Positions 18,113-27,773 of a stretch of 64,000 nucleotides of DNA are shown in pieces. This stretch comes from CAWBLP01 sp963789495 (GTDB taxonomy: Bacteria; Pseudomonadota; Alphaproteobacteria; Acetobacterales; Acetobacteraceae), in the NCBI GenBank assembly GCA_963789495.1, contig CAWBLP010000013.1, forward strand, positions 49,818-113,817. The letters run 5' to 3'. The position numbers and the translations under genes are program-made. The notes below the pieces were generated by a model. That model did no database searches. It was not told the origin of the DNA and worked only from the letters and a program-made list of their open reading frames with translations. Within the stretch, counting starts at the first letter, position 1; each line of letters opens with the position of its first letter.

Positions 18113-20450
18113 TTACTCCCCGGGTTCGGGCTGCAGGGGCGTAACCGGCTGCCGCGTAATGGCTGCGACGAGCCGCGGATACAGCGGGCCGAGTTTCACC
18201 AGGAAATCCCACGCCATCAGCACGACGGCGATGGCGAAGACCACGTCACCGGGCAGGCGCATCCACTGCCAGAACAAGGTTCCCTCGTAGAACTGCAAGC
18301 TGCGTGCATAAGCCAGCCCGTGTTCATACACCGCCGCCAGCTGAGGCCAGCCGATCGGGAAAAAATGCAGCAGGATCCACAGCACCAGCCCCGCATTGTA
18401 CAGCCAGAACGCCCACAGCCCGAGCTGCTCATCGAAGCGTTCGCGCTCCGCCGCGACATAGCGGAGGCAGAAATACACCAGGCCGATGGCGAGCAGGCCG
18501 AATGCGCCGAACAAGGCGGTATGCGCGTGGTTCAGCGTCAGGAACGTGCCGTGTTCGTAGTAGTTGACCAGCGGCGCATTGAGCGTGCCGCCGCCGAACA
18601 CGCCGGCACCGACGAAGTTCCAGAATGCCGCACCGATCAGGTAGGTGTAGGCCAGTCGGTAGGCGAATCCCTGTTGCGCGCGGATCAGCCGGTGCTGCTG
18701 GATCGCCTCGAGGATCAACAGCGCCAGCGGCAGCACCTCGATGAACGAGAACATGCTGCCCAACGGCACCCACATGCTTGGTCCGCCGGCCCAGGTACAG
18801 ATGATGTCCGGTCCCCAGCACGCCGCCGAGGAAGATCAGGATCAGCTCGAAATACACCGCCCGCTCCGCCAGTTTGCGGGACACCAGGCCGACCGCCATC
18901 AGCAGATAGGCGGTCATGCTGGCGGCAAAGAATTCGAACGACTGTTCGACCCACAGATGCACCACCCACCAGCGCCAGAAATCCGCGATGGTGAAGGACT
19001 TCTCGATGCCGGTCAGCGGGATCATGCCGAAGACGTAGAGCACGGCGATGTTGATCGTGGCCGCCCAGATCAGGTGCTCCATGCGGATGCGGCCGGTCCA
19101 GAACTGGCGTGTGGCCTGGCGCAGCATGGCGGCGTTCGGCCACATGGCGCGGAACATCAGCAGGCTCCAGAACACCAGGCCGGCGAAGAAGCCGATCTGC
19201 CAGAAGCGGCCGAGCTGGATGTAGGACAGGCCTTGGTTGCCGAACCAGAACCAGCCGTCCCGGATATGGCCCATGATGCCCAGCCAGTTGCCGATCAGGG
19301 CGCCGGCGACGATCAGGACGGTGGCCCAGAACAGCAGGTCCACCAGCAGCCCCTGGCCGCGCGCCTCCCGTCCGCCGGCGATCGCGGGGGCCAGGAACAG
19401 ACCGGCGCCGATCCACGACACGCCGATCCACACGATCGGCGTCTGGGTGTGGATGTCACGCAGAAAATTGAATGGCAGCAGGTGCTGCAGGGCGACACCG
19501 TAGAAGCTGGTGCGGTCGTAATAGGCGTGCGCCATGATCGTGCCGGCCGCGATCTGTACCAGCAGAACGGCGGCAACGACCAGGAAATACTTGCCGACTT
19601 TGCGTTGGCTGGCGGTCAGCGGACGGAATCGGGCCAGTAGCGGATCCATCGGCGCGTCGTCCGGATGGTTCAGCCAAAATTCGTAGATGAACAGCACCAG
19701 CCCGAAGGCCAGGAACGTGAAGCAGAAGCTGATCCACGTCCAAATGAAGGTATTGGTGGTCGGCGTGTTGCCGACCTCGGGTTCATAGGGCCAGTTCTCG
19801 GTCCAGGACCAGGCTGTATTCGGGCGCCGGGCGACCGTGGTCAGGGCGGAATAGAGCAGGAAGTTGGCGGTCTGCGCGGACTCGTCCGGGTTGAGGCTGT
19901 AGGCCGGTGTCCAGCCGGTCTCCAGGTTCTCGGTATGCAGCCCCGTCACGATATCAGCCCGCAGTGCCGTGATGGCGGAGGCGAGCGCATCGGGCAGCGT
20001 CACCACGCGTTGCGTCAGGTCGACCCCCTGAAGCTCATGCCGCATCGCATCGCGCACCGGCGCCTGTTGTTCGGAGGTCAGCGCTGCATACGGCTGGTTG
20101 AACCGGGCGGCGGCGAGATTGTCCTCGACCCGCCGGGCGAGCCGCATCAGCGTGGAGGCCGTATAGTCCTCGCCGAAATACGACCCCATGCCATAGAGGC
20201 TGCCGTAATCCATCAGGTCGGCCTTCTGGAAGCCAGCCTTTCCCGCCACGACATCGCCGGCCGTCATCACGATTGTTCCATCGCTGGACATCAGCCTGTC
20301 GGGTTGCGGCGGCGCGCGCTCATAGGTCAGCACCGTGGCCCAGGCGAACAGGGCAAAACTGCCGACGGCGACGGCGAGCAGGATCCATTTGAGAACGTTG
20401 CTGACCGGGTCAGAACTATACGCAGGGAGACCCTGGGATGCCTGGCTCAT
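18113..20450 (-). pseudogene. norZ: Quinol-dependent nitric oxide reductase, frameshifted
   Basis: Reduces NO to N2O at the cytoplasmic membrane using quinol. The N-terminal extension (about 1-230, beginning after a first helix near residues 20-40) and the many following helices are those of single-subunit qNOR. The haem-copper-oxidase-like core contains WVEQSFEFFAASMTAYLL and GTGHHLYL, then continues in another frame with WAGGPSMWVPLGSMFSFIEV and the HAHTALFGAFG helix. Removing one G from GG at 18794-18795 joins the frames into a protein of about 778 residues. A single inserted base is thus the only defect. The enzyme detoxifies NO in many non-denitrifiers; no other denitrification gene is in the window. 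Confidence 0.87.
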
Positions 20451-20522
20451 TCTGCCGCTCTCCTTGAGAGATTGCGCTAAGCCCGCCTGAGGGATTTGCC
20501 GACGTGCCGTCGCCGCGTGAGT

Positions 20523-20545
20523 TAGATGCCAAAGATATACCTGTT
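20523..20545. promoter_or_regulatory. Possible NsrR-like operator upstream of norZ
   Basis: A 23-bp imperfect dyad about 73 bp upstream of the norZ start. Its left part TAGATGCC and right part TATACCTGTT match the known NsrR consensus half-sites at 6 and 8 of 11 positions. NsrR, an NO-sensing Fe-S repressor, commonly controls NO reductases, which makes the position sensible. The match is weak and no nsrR gene is in the window, so this is only a candidate. Confidence 0.2.
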
Positions 20546-20654
20546 AAAGGGGCGGGCTCAACCTCCGGCGGAGCGAAATATTATTTGGCGTCTATCAATT
20601 GTACCATGTCGTATCAAAGGCCGCTCCTGCTTGCGCCGGATGAACGATCGGCAT

Positions 20655-20850
20655 CTGGCGGCAGCGAGCAGCGAGCAGCGAGCAGCGAACAGCGCGCAAC
20701 GAATAACGAACAACGCTCAACGAACACCGCGTGGCGAATAGCGAACAGTGCGTGGCGAATAACGGACAGCGAGCAGAGAGCAGCAAGCAGCGCGCAACGA
20801 ACTACGACAACGCCCAACGAACAGCGCGTGGCGCACCGCGCGGTGCGGGA
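20655..20850. repeat. Degenerate AGCGAAC-type repeat tract
   Basis: About 195 bp built from degenerate 7- and 8-base units such as GCGAGCA, GCGAACA and ACGAATA. The tract is purine-rich on the plus strand and open in several frames on both strands, giving low-complexity Glu-Gln-Arg or Cys-Ser-Leu peptides that resemble no family. It fills the space between the norZ promoter and the Abhydrolase_10 gene. No gene is called in 20451-20884. Confidence 0.75.
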
Positions 20851-20884
20851 TGGCCGCAGCCCGATCAGCGATGGCGCAGCATGG

Positions 20885-22914
20885 TCATTCCAGTAACGTC
20901 ACGTGGCGCGGGCGTCCCCAATTTGCGGCTGCGGCGGTGCAGCGCTCCACGTCTTCTTCCAGCATCAGCCCGCGCGCGACCAGGCTGCGCGCCGCTTCGG
21001 CGATCGCCGCGACATAGGCCTGCTTGTCGTGATAGCGCTCCAGGACCGAGGGGCGCGGATCGCCGGTCGCCGACCGCTCACCCTGCGTATCGGGGAACGG
21101 AATGTAGCTGCCCTCGAAGCGCAACTGCATGCCGTGGCCGAAGCCGCGGGCGCGTGGATTCCACCCGGTATAGGTGCCCATCGGGGCCGCCACCATCGGC
21201 GCGCGCACACCGGGGATGTCGTTGCCGTCACGGTCGGTCAGCGGCACCAGCACGGTGTAGCTCTGGCCCGGTGCATCCGGCGTGTTGCCGCCGGGCACGA
21301 TGTGCGGCGGCTCACGCAGGATGCCGCGCTCGACATCGGGACCGAAATCCAGCAGCGGGAGCGGGTTCGGCGGTCTGCGGTGGCGCGAGGCCGGGAATGG
21401 TCGGAAACCGGCTGCGCCATTCGGCGATATCGACCAGCGTGCCATCGGTGCGGGTTGGAATCTGGCTGGCGGGCGGCGGCGTGCCGTCGGTCGCCCAGCG
21501 ATCCATCGCGTCCAGCATGGCGCGGAACAACATCGATGTGGACACGACATTGGAGAAGTTCTGCGCAATGCCGCGGGACGGCGGCTTCGGCTGCGGATCG
21601 GAAAAATGCTGGCTGCTGGACCACATGAACACGCGCACGCCATCCGGCTGCGTCAGGTCATTGCCCTGCGTGTCGGTGTGCACCAGCGAGCCGCGGCGCA
21701 CCCAGTATTCCGTCGCTGTCTGCGTGTGGATCACCAGCGGATCGGTGTCCGGCCGCTTCAGGATGGCGTCCTCGCGCCCGGTCAGATGGTCGCGCGACCA
21801 GGCGTAGGAGAACGGGAAGCTGTCGGCGATATTGAAATGATCCTCGTATTGCTGGCCACCGGACACGATCGGGCTGGCGAAGCGATGGTTCAGCCATTTG
21901 CGGCCGGCCCCGGCGACATGCGGCATGATGCCGTCGAACACGCGGCGGCCCTGCGCGTCGGCATTGAAGCCGCGATACACGAAGTCGCGCAGGCAGCGCC
22001 CGGTCTGCGAGCGGCCCCAGGCGTAGGCTTTGTCGGCGCCGCCGAGCGGATTGGCGGGGGAGCGGTCGTATTTGAGGAAGCTGATGAAGTCGCGCACCGC
22101 GACGTGGCCCAGACCCATCACCTTCGGATCACGCGCAGTGTAGATCAGTTCGTAGATCCAGCCTGGCTGGAATCCGGCCGGCAGGTGGATGTGGCTGGCG
22201 GACGGGATCAGCGCGCGCTCGGGCACCTGGGTCTCGCCGCCGGAGCCGCTTTCCTGCATGGCGAAGCACCACTGGTCGCAGGGGATGACCTCGGGCGTGT
22301 CGTATGGATAGCGCCGCCGCGTCAGCATCGCGTCGCGGGTGTCCATGGAAACGGTCGGGAAACTATGTGCGGCGGTGCGGCCGCTGAGCGGGAAGGTGGT
22401 GCGGCCCGGCGCGTCCACCAGGTATTCGACCCGCACCGGCCCGGTGATCGGGCTGCCGTTGTCGGTGGCGACGGGCAGGTCCAGCACCATGCGGCCGTCG
22501 CCCGGCAGCATGTCGCCCTCCCAGGCCATCCACGCCACGCTGAAGCCGCGCCGCATGAAGAATCCGTTGCCGGCGTGCGCAGTGGTCAACGGATCGTTGC
22601 TGTGCTGCGCGTCGTTGAAGAATTGCAGCGCCCGTTTGTGGCCGCGATTGCCGTAATCGTAGAACACGCTGCGGATGCCGCGACGCGAGATTGACCGGCT
22701 TGATGATCATGAAGTCGCCGGCGAACCGCACCAGGCCGTTGGCGTCGCGCGGCGCCTTGTCCAGATCCACCACGTCGCGCTGTGCCGCTGCCAGCGGGTC
22801 CAGTGCGAAATGCGCGCGGCCGCTCAACCGCTCATAGGCGCCCACCGCGCCGAATATGGTGCCGTCGGCGAAGGGCCGATGGTCGGTGATTTCGAGCTCG
22901 ATCCGGTTGGTCAT
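20885..22914 (-). pseudogene. Abhydrolase_10 family protein, two frameshifts
   Basis: A protein of about 675 residues of the alpha/beta hydrolase-domain family PF20091 (Abhydrolase_10), whose function is undefined. It begins MTNRIELEITDHRPFADG after a GGAGAGG ribosome-binding site. The middle part (22667 downward) carries YAWGRSQTGRCLRDFVY, resembling a nucleophile elbow, and VRVFMWSSSQHFSDPQ. The last part has NTPDAPGQSYTVLVPLTDRDGND and MGTYTGWNPRARGFG. Frames join if one base is dropped at 22683 and one near 21369-21373; both are single insertions. Otherwise the gene looks complete. Downstream is the norZ promoter region, upstream a copy of the dispersed repeat. Confidence 0.8.
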
Positions 22915-23014
22915 TCTCGCGCCTCTCCGCGTGCGGCAGGCGGAAATTCTGCGCGTTCGTGCGGGCCGCGCCAACCCCGGCGCAGTGCGGCAGCGCGCAT
23001 GGTGGTAGGGTGCG

Positions 23015-23262
23015 GCAAGCGTCGAGGCATCGCCTCGAACCCCACCAGGGGGCGTCGCCCCCTGGCCCCCAGCAAAGGCTCGCCTTTGCAATCAAAATTT
23101 TTTGGGGCGGGGAGGGCGCGCGACCGCCTCGGACCAAACGAACATCACGACCGGCCCTCTCCCCGCCCCAAACATATATGGTTCCAAGGGCGAGCCCTTG
23201 GCGGGGATGCAAGGGGCAGCGCCCCTTGCTGGGGGTTCGGGGGCAACGCCCCCGACCCTTGC
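23015..23262 (+). repeat. Dispersed hairpin repeat, locus R2 (intact)
   Basis: A 248-bp uninterrupted copy. In order it has the GAGGCATCGCCTC hairpin, CCAGGGGGCGTCGCCCCCTGG, GCAAAGG-CTC-GCCTTTGC, a long stem TTTGGGGCGGGGAGGGC / GGCCCTCTCCCCGCCCCAAA around a loop of about 35 nt, CCAAGGGCGAGCCCTTGG, AAGGGGCAGCGCCCCTT and CGGGGGCAACGCCCCCG. Compensatory changes are visible against other copies (GAGGC/GCCTC here, GGGGC/GCCCC elsewhere). It lies between the MFS and hydrolase genes. Confidence 0.9.
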
Positions 23263-23311
23263 CCGCATCCACCACCAGCGCGGATGCGTGGCACCGGCTG
23301 CGAATGTCCGC

Positions 23312-24602
23312 TTAGCCGGTGGCGCGCGCGGCTCCGACCGCTGACGGTGTGACCTCCCCCAGCGTATGGCGGGTCATGGTGAACGACACGATCGCGCCGA
23401 CTGCCGACAGCACCCCGGCCAGCACGAAGGCGGAGGAAAAGCTGCCGGTTGCCTGCACGATGTAGCCGGTGACGATCGGCGCCAGCAGCCCGAACACATT
23501 GCCGCCCAGCACCATGAAGGCGAAGGCGCGCCCGCTATCCTCCTGCGAGCGCAGCAGGTCGTTGGCGAGTGCGGCGTTGGTTGCGGTCGCGGTGCCGCCG
23601 AAGCTCACCGGGAAGATGGTCAGCACGATCACCAGGGTCAGCGAACTGACGAACGGGATTGCGACGCCCAGCGCACACAAAGCGAGGCAGGCCACCACGA
23701 CGATGCGACGGCCGCCGTGGCGCATGGTGTGCGGGGTGAGCATGCGGTCGCCGATCCAGTTGGTGAGGATGATCACCACCGCGCCGACGAAGAACGGCAC
23801 CGAGGTGAACAGGCCGGATGAGACGATGGACAGGCCGCGCGCGGTCTGCAGGTAGTTCGGCAGCCAGCTCAAATAGAGATAGACCGAATAGACCGCGCAG
23901 CCCTGGGAGATCGCCAACCCCCACATCGATGGCGAGCGCAGCAGGCCGCGATAGCCGACGCCGTCATGGGTGGCGGGTGGCTCGCCGGCATGGCGTTCGG
24001 CCAGGATGCGGCGGCGTTCCGGCTCGGGGATCCAGCTTGTCCGCTCCGGTGTCGAGACGAAGACCAGCCAGACCGCGACCCAGACCAGGCCGATCGCCCC
24101 GGTGACCACGAACGACCAGCGCCAGGACGTCGCTGCGATCAGCCAGGCGACGGCGGGGGCGCTGAGCGCCGGCCCGAGCAGGGTGCCGGCCTGGATGCAG
24201 CCGACGGCGAGGCCGCGTTCGGTGGCGGGCGCCCAATCGCGCACGCTGCGGTAGCTGACCGGGAAGGTCGGCGCCTCGCCCGCGCCCAGCCCGAGCCGGG
24301 TGAGCAGCAGGGTGACGAACCCGGTTGCGGCGCCGCTCAGCATCTGCGCGACCGACCAGATGGCGGCGCCGATCGCTGCGGCTCGATGGGCGCCCAGGCT
24401 GTCCACCAGGTGCCCGCTGGGCAGCATCATCAGCACATAGGCCCAGAGGAACGAGGAGAACAGGTAGCCCAGCGCGACCGGGGACAGCGCGAATTCCTGC
24501 GCGATGGAGCGGCCGGCGACCGACATGTTGATGCGGTCCAGATAGCAGATCACATTGAACAGGAAGAGCAGGAAATATACCCAGTACCCGGCGGTACGTC
24601 AT
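23312..24602 (-). pseudogene. MFS transporter (anion:cation symporter type), frameshifted near start
   Basis: A twelve-helix major-facilitator carrier of about 430 residues. The first helix LLFLFNVICYLDRINMSVAG, the LPSGHLVDSLGAHRAAAIG loop (motif A-like) and the GLGAGEAPTFPVSYRSVRDW stretch place it near the ACS family, which takes up organic acids such as glucarate or phthalate. The ATG at 24602 (MTYRRVLGIF, behind GGAGAC) is out of frame with the rest. Dropping one A from AAA at 24573-24575 joins them. Substrate unknown. Confidence 0.85.
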
Positions 24603-24752
24603 CTTGCTTGGTCTCCGTTTCCTGCGCGTTTTCGTTGGTTCGGCCGGCGCATTGGCGGTCGGCGATCGCGTCGCGCATACGCGAGTAACCAAACGGTAAT
24701 CCGATCAGGCTGAATTGCCCATGTTCGCCGCGGCGCCTATATCCGCGGCCGC

Positions 24753-25694
24753 ATGACACCCGCACCTGCACCCGTTCCGCCGCGCCGACATCGCAAACTC
24801 GCCACCATCGCCGGGCTGTGCCTCGCGATCGGGGTGATGACGACGCTGGTGACCTATTCGGTGACGCTGTACCGGCTGTTCTGCCAGGTCACCGGCGCGG
24901 GCGGTTATACCCAGCGCGCCGACACCGGCAGCGACACGCAGTCGGCGCGCGAGGTGACCGTCTCGTTCAACACCGATGTGGCGCCGGGCCTGCCGTGGCG
25001 GTTCCGGCCGATGCAATCCAGCGTGCGGGTGCATCTGGGCGAGGATGCGCTGGTGTTCTTCGAGGCGGAGAACCTGTCTGACCGGGCGATCGTCGGCCAT
25101 GCCACATTCAATGTGACGCCGGACAAGGTCGGTATCTATTTCAAGAAGATCCAGTGCTTCTGCTTCACCGAGGAACGGCTCGGGCCGCACCAGAAGGTCG
25201 AAATGCCGGTGACGTTCTTCGTCGATCCGGAGATGGGCACCGATCGCGGCACCACGGACGTGCACGACATCACCTTGTCCTACACGTTCTTCGAATCCCG
25301 CCAGCCGGAGGGGGCACAGGACCTGGCCCGGTTCGAGAACACGGCGCCCGATCCGGAAGCGGGACGCAAGCTGTTCGCGACCGCGTGCAGCACCTGCCAC
25401 CTGCCGGACCGCAACAAGGTCGGGCCCTCGCTGGACGGCGTGGTGGGACGCAAGGCGGGGACTGCGCCCGGCTATCCATACTCGCCGGCGCTGGCGCGTG
25501 CCGATGTGGTGTGGAACGCCCGCACGCTGGATGAGTGGCTGGCCGGCCCGCGCCAGTTCATTCCGGGTGCGGCGATGCCGTTCAGCCTGCCCGATGCGGT
25601 GCGCCGGCGCGACATCATCGCCTATCTGGAGACGTTGACACCGGGTGGCGGTGGCCGGCCGGATGGCCGGGATGACGAAAAGCAGGTGAACTGA
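24753..25694 (+). CDS. ctaG: Cox11/CtaG copper chaperone fused to cytochrome c
   Basis: A 313-residue fusion. Residues 1-190 are Cox11: a membrane anchor at about 16-41, then a periplasmic domain with FNTDVAPGLPWRF and the copper-binding KIQCFCFTEE (C135, C137). Cox11 delivers copper to the CuB site of cytochrome c oxidase. From about residue 198 a class I cytochrome c follows, with haem motif CSTCH (C212, C215, H216), GPSLDGVVGRKAG and a probable axial Met in GAAMPF (about 275). The frame is continuous across the junction. No oxidase genes are adjacent. The cytochrome may supply electrons to reduce copper or its cysteine ligands, which is inference. Confidence 0.92.
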   Translation: MTPAPAPVPPRRHRKLATIAGLCLAIGVMTTLVTYSVTLYRLFCQVTGAGGYTQRADTGSDTQSAREVTVSFNTDVAPGLPWRFRPMQSSVRVHLGEDALVFFEAENLSDRAIVGHATFNVTPDKVGIYFKKIQCFCFTEERLGPHQKVEMPVTFFVDPEMGTDRGTTDVHDITLSYTFFESRQPEGAQDLARFENTAPDPEAGRKLFATACSTCHLPDRNKVGPSLDGVVGRKAGTAPGYPYSPALARADVVWNARTLDEWLAGPRQFIPGAAMPFSLPDAVRRRDIIAYLETLTPGGGGRPDGRDDEKQVN

Positions 25695-25730
25695 CCGCCC
25701 GGTTGCGGCCGGATCGGTTCGCGACAGGCG

Positions 25731-27044
25731 TCAGCGGTACTGCGACAGCAGGTAATCGACCAGCGGATTATCGCGCTCCGCACTCAGCGTCCGGGAAAAA
25801 TGGCGCGAGCGTCGTCCGCGGGTCCGGGCACGCCAGGCCGCCGCGTCGAAGCCGGCGGAGGGCTGCAGGTCGCGCTGCATGCCGGCCACCAGGTAATGCG
25901 CGAACGGGTCGCGCCGGTGATGCAGCAGCTGGCCGCAATGGGTGCGATACCAGATCGGGTCGAACAACGCGTTCGGCGACACAGTGCCGCTGTGGCGGTT
26001 CGCCAAATAATGCGCCAGTGCCGATGTCCCGGCCGGCACGCCATAGGTCCGCCGGTACCAGCCGGGTTCGAAATACACCACCGGACGGCGTTCGGCGGCC
26101 TCGCCGACAAGCGCGTAGTGCGCCAGCGGATTGAGCCGCAGGCGTTTCACCTCCGGGTTGGTGGCGAGATACCAGTCAGTGTCGAAATAGAAGCTGGGAT
26201 TGCGGCCTTCGTGCCAACCGAACGCGCAGAAATGCGCCAGCGGATCGAGGTCGGATTCGAAGACGTCGACGTTGACCATACAGTAATGATTGGCATCGAA
26301 CACCCCGGCATCCGACAGCGTGGCGATGTCGGGTGCCGCCGCGATCACTGGATCCGGTGAGTTTTCCAGCCAGCGCTGAAACGGATCATGGGCCGGTTCG
26401 GACTGGCCCTGCGGCGGTGCCTGGCCGACGGACCACAGGCGCGGGCAGGGCGCAACGCCGCCATTGCAACGATTTCGCAGGAAATGCGCCAGCGGCGAGG
26501 CATCGGCGGGCAGGCCGTGGGCGTCGCGGTACCAGGTCGGTTCGAAATCGGGTCCCGGGGTCAATCCGGCCGCCTCGCCGCGGTCGGCATAGTCCAGCAG
26601 CAGGTCCGGGCCCGCCCCCGGCGGCAGCCCGCTCTGGGCGCGATACCAGGCCGGGCGGAACCAGGCGTTGGGCGGGCGATCCTCCAGCCGACCGAACCGG
26701 CAGTAATGCATCAGCGGATCCTGGCCGGCCGCGGCAACGTCCGGATGATGCGTTTTGTACCAGGCCGCATCGAACAACCCGCTCGCCGTGATGCGGCTCG
26801 ACAGCGTTTCAGTGCGGGCGCGGTCCTGATATTCCTCGGACCGCAGGAAGGCGGCGCGCACCGTGTCGAGTGTCATGCCGGCCAGCATCGCGTCGACCCA
26901 GCCGTCGCGTTCCGCGTCGCCGGGAGCACGGCCCAGCAGCGTATGATAGAGCGTCAGAACCTCGGCTTCTGCGGAGGACCGCGCGTGTGCCGCAGTATTG
27001 CCGATGCCGGTGGCGGAAGGATCGAGGTTCACGACACGCGTCAC
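25731..27044 (-). CDS. DUF4214 and WY-repeat protein
   Basis: A 437-residue protein without signal peptide. Residues about 28-85 match DUF4214 (LYHTLLGRAPGDAERDGWVDAM, AAFLRSEEYQDRA). From about 90 on there are some seven repeats of about 45-50 residues with the pattern 'FDxxWYxxxxPDV...PLxHYxxxGxxEgRxP', for example FDAAWYKTHHPDVAA and FDTDWYLATNPEV. Such units recur in glycan-related and secreted proteins of Acetobacteraceae and rhizobia, but their role is unknown. A related unit lies at the N-terminus of the nearby GT2 protein, which suggests a shared process. Confidence 0.75.
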   Translation of the reverse strand: MTRVVNLDPSATGIGNTAAHARSSAEAEVLTLYHTLLGRAPGDAERDGWVDAMLAGMTLDTVRAAFLRSEEYQDRARTETLSSRITASGLFDAAWYKTHHPDVAAAGQDPLMHYCRFGRLEDRPPNAWFRPAWYRAQSGLPPGAGPDLLLDYADRGEAAGLTPGPDFEPTWYRDAHGLPADASPLAHFLRNRCNGGVAPCPRLWSVGQAPPQGQSEPAHDPFQRWLENSPDPVIAAAPDIATLSDAGVFDANHYCMVNVDVFESDLDPLAHFCAFGWHEGRNPSFYFDTDWYLATNPEVKRLRLNPLAHYALVGEAAERRPVVYFEPGWYRRTYGVPAGTSALAHYLANRHSGTVSPNALFDPIWYRTHCGQLLHHRRDPFAHYLVAGMQRDLQPSAGFDAAAWRARTRGRRSRHFSRTLSAERDNPLVDYLLSQYR

Positions 27045-27072
27045 TCTGGTGGTCCGATGCCTTCGGATTGAT

Positions 27073-27230
27073 CCGGCGCAGCCGCATCCATGTCATGGCC
27101 GGTGCAATCGCATCCACGTCATAGCCGGCGCAGTCGCATCCACGTCATAGCCGGTGCAGTCGCACCCATGTCATAGCCGGCGTAGTCGCCCCCGTCATGG
27201 CCGGCGCAGTCGCACCCCGTCATGGCCGGC
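27073..27230. repeat. 26-bp tandem repeat array
   Basis: Five to six tandem units of 24-26 bp with consensus GTCATAGCCGGCGCAGTCGC followed by ATCCAC or ACCC. It begins about 30 bp upstream of the DUF4214 gene. From 27231 to 27773 I see no convincing gene, only a short open frame with two CxxC pairs. Confidence 0.85.
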
Positions 27231-27773
27231 CGTCCAAGGCTTCCCTCGGTCGCGCGCAACAAAGGCATGACGGGCAGGCGCAAGTCCAGGCATTATCCGT
27301 AGCATATCAGAACAATCGTCTGCTTGGGTCGCCGGACCTGCGGCTTGGTCGTATCTACCGGCATTCCGTTCCGGATTGCAATTGGATCGTCGGGTGCGGC
27401 AAGTGCCACGGAATGGCGGTGGCAGGTTTTTCCCGCTGTCCAAGATGCGGATTACGTTATGTTAACCCTCGCGTGCCGATATGGGCGGCCGTGGGTCCGG
27501 GCCAGCGTGGATTTGCGCGAGCCGGCGCTCACGGACTTGCGAGTGGCGGTCGGTGTGGGTATATTTCGCAAAGTGAAGCAAGTGCTGCAGTTGCAACAGC
27601 GTCGGCATTCTTGCGGCAAATCGGCGACGCAGACAGAATGGCGCGAGTCCTGTACTGCGCCGAAATGGAATGGACGGGGCGTATGACAGGCTTGGGCATG
27701 CGTCAGACAGCCGTCCGGACCGCGCCGGTGCGCTTCAGTCCGGCGACCCGAGCCTGCAGGGGCGGGTGCCTCC

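Noticed and set aside
22915..23300. Short frames giving AFAGGPGG- and RALGG-type peptides at several loci
   Set aside because: They are translations of the dispersed hairpin repeat and appear wherever it occurs; no ribosome-binding sites or codon preference.
27340..27480. Zinc-ribbon-like CGKCHG ... CPRCG in an open frame
   Set aside because: The surrounding frame is of poor coding quality and without a start site; the cysteines may be chance.
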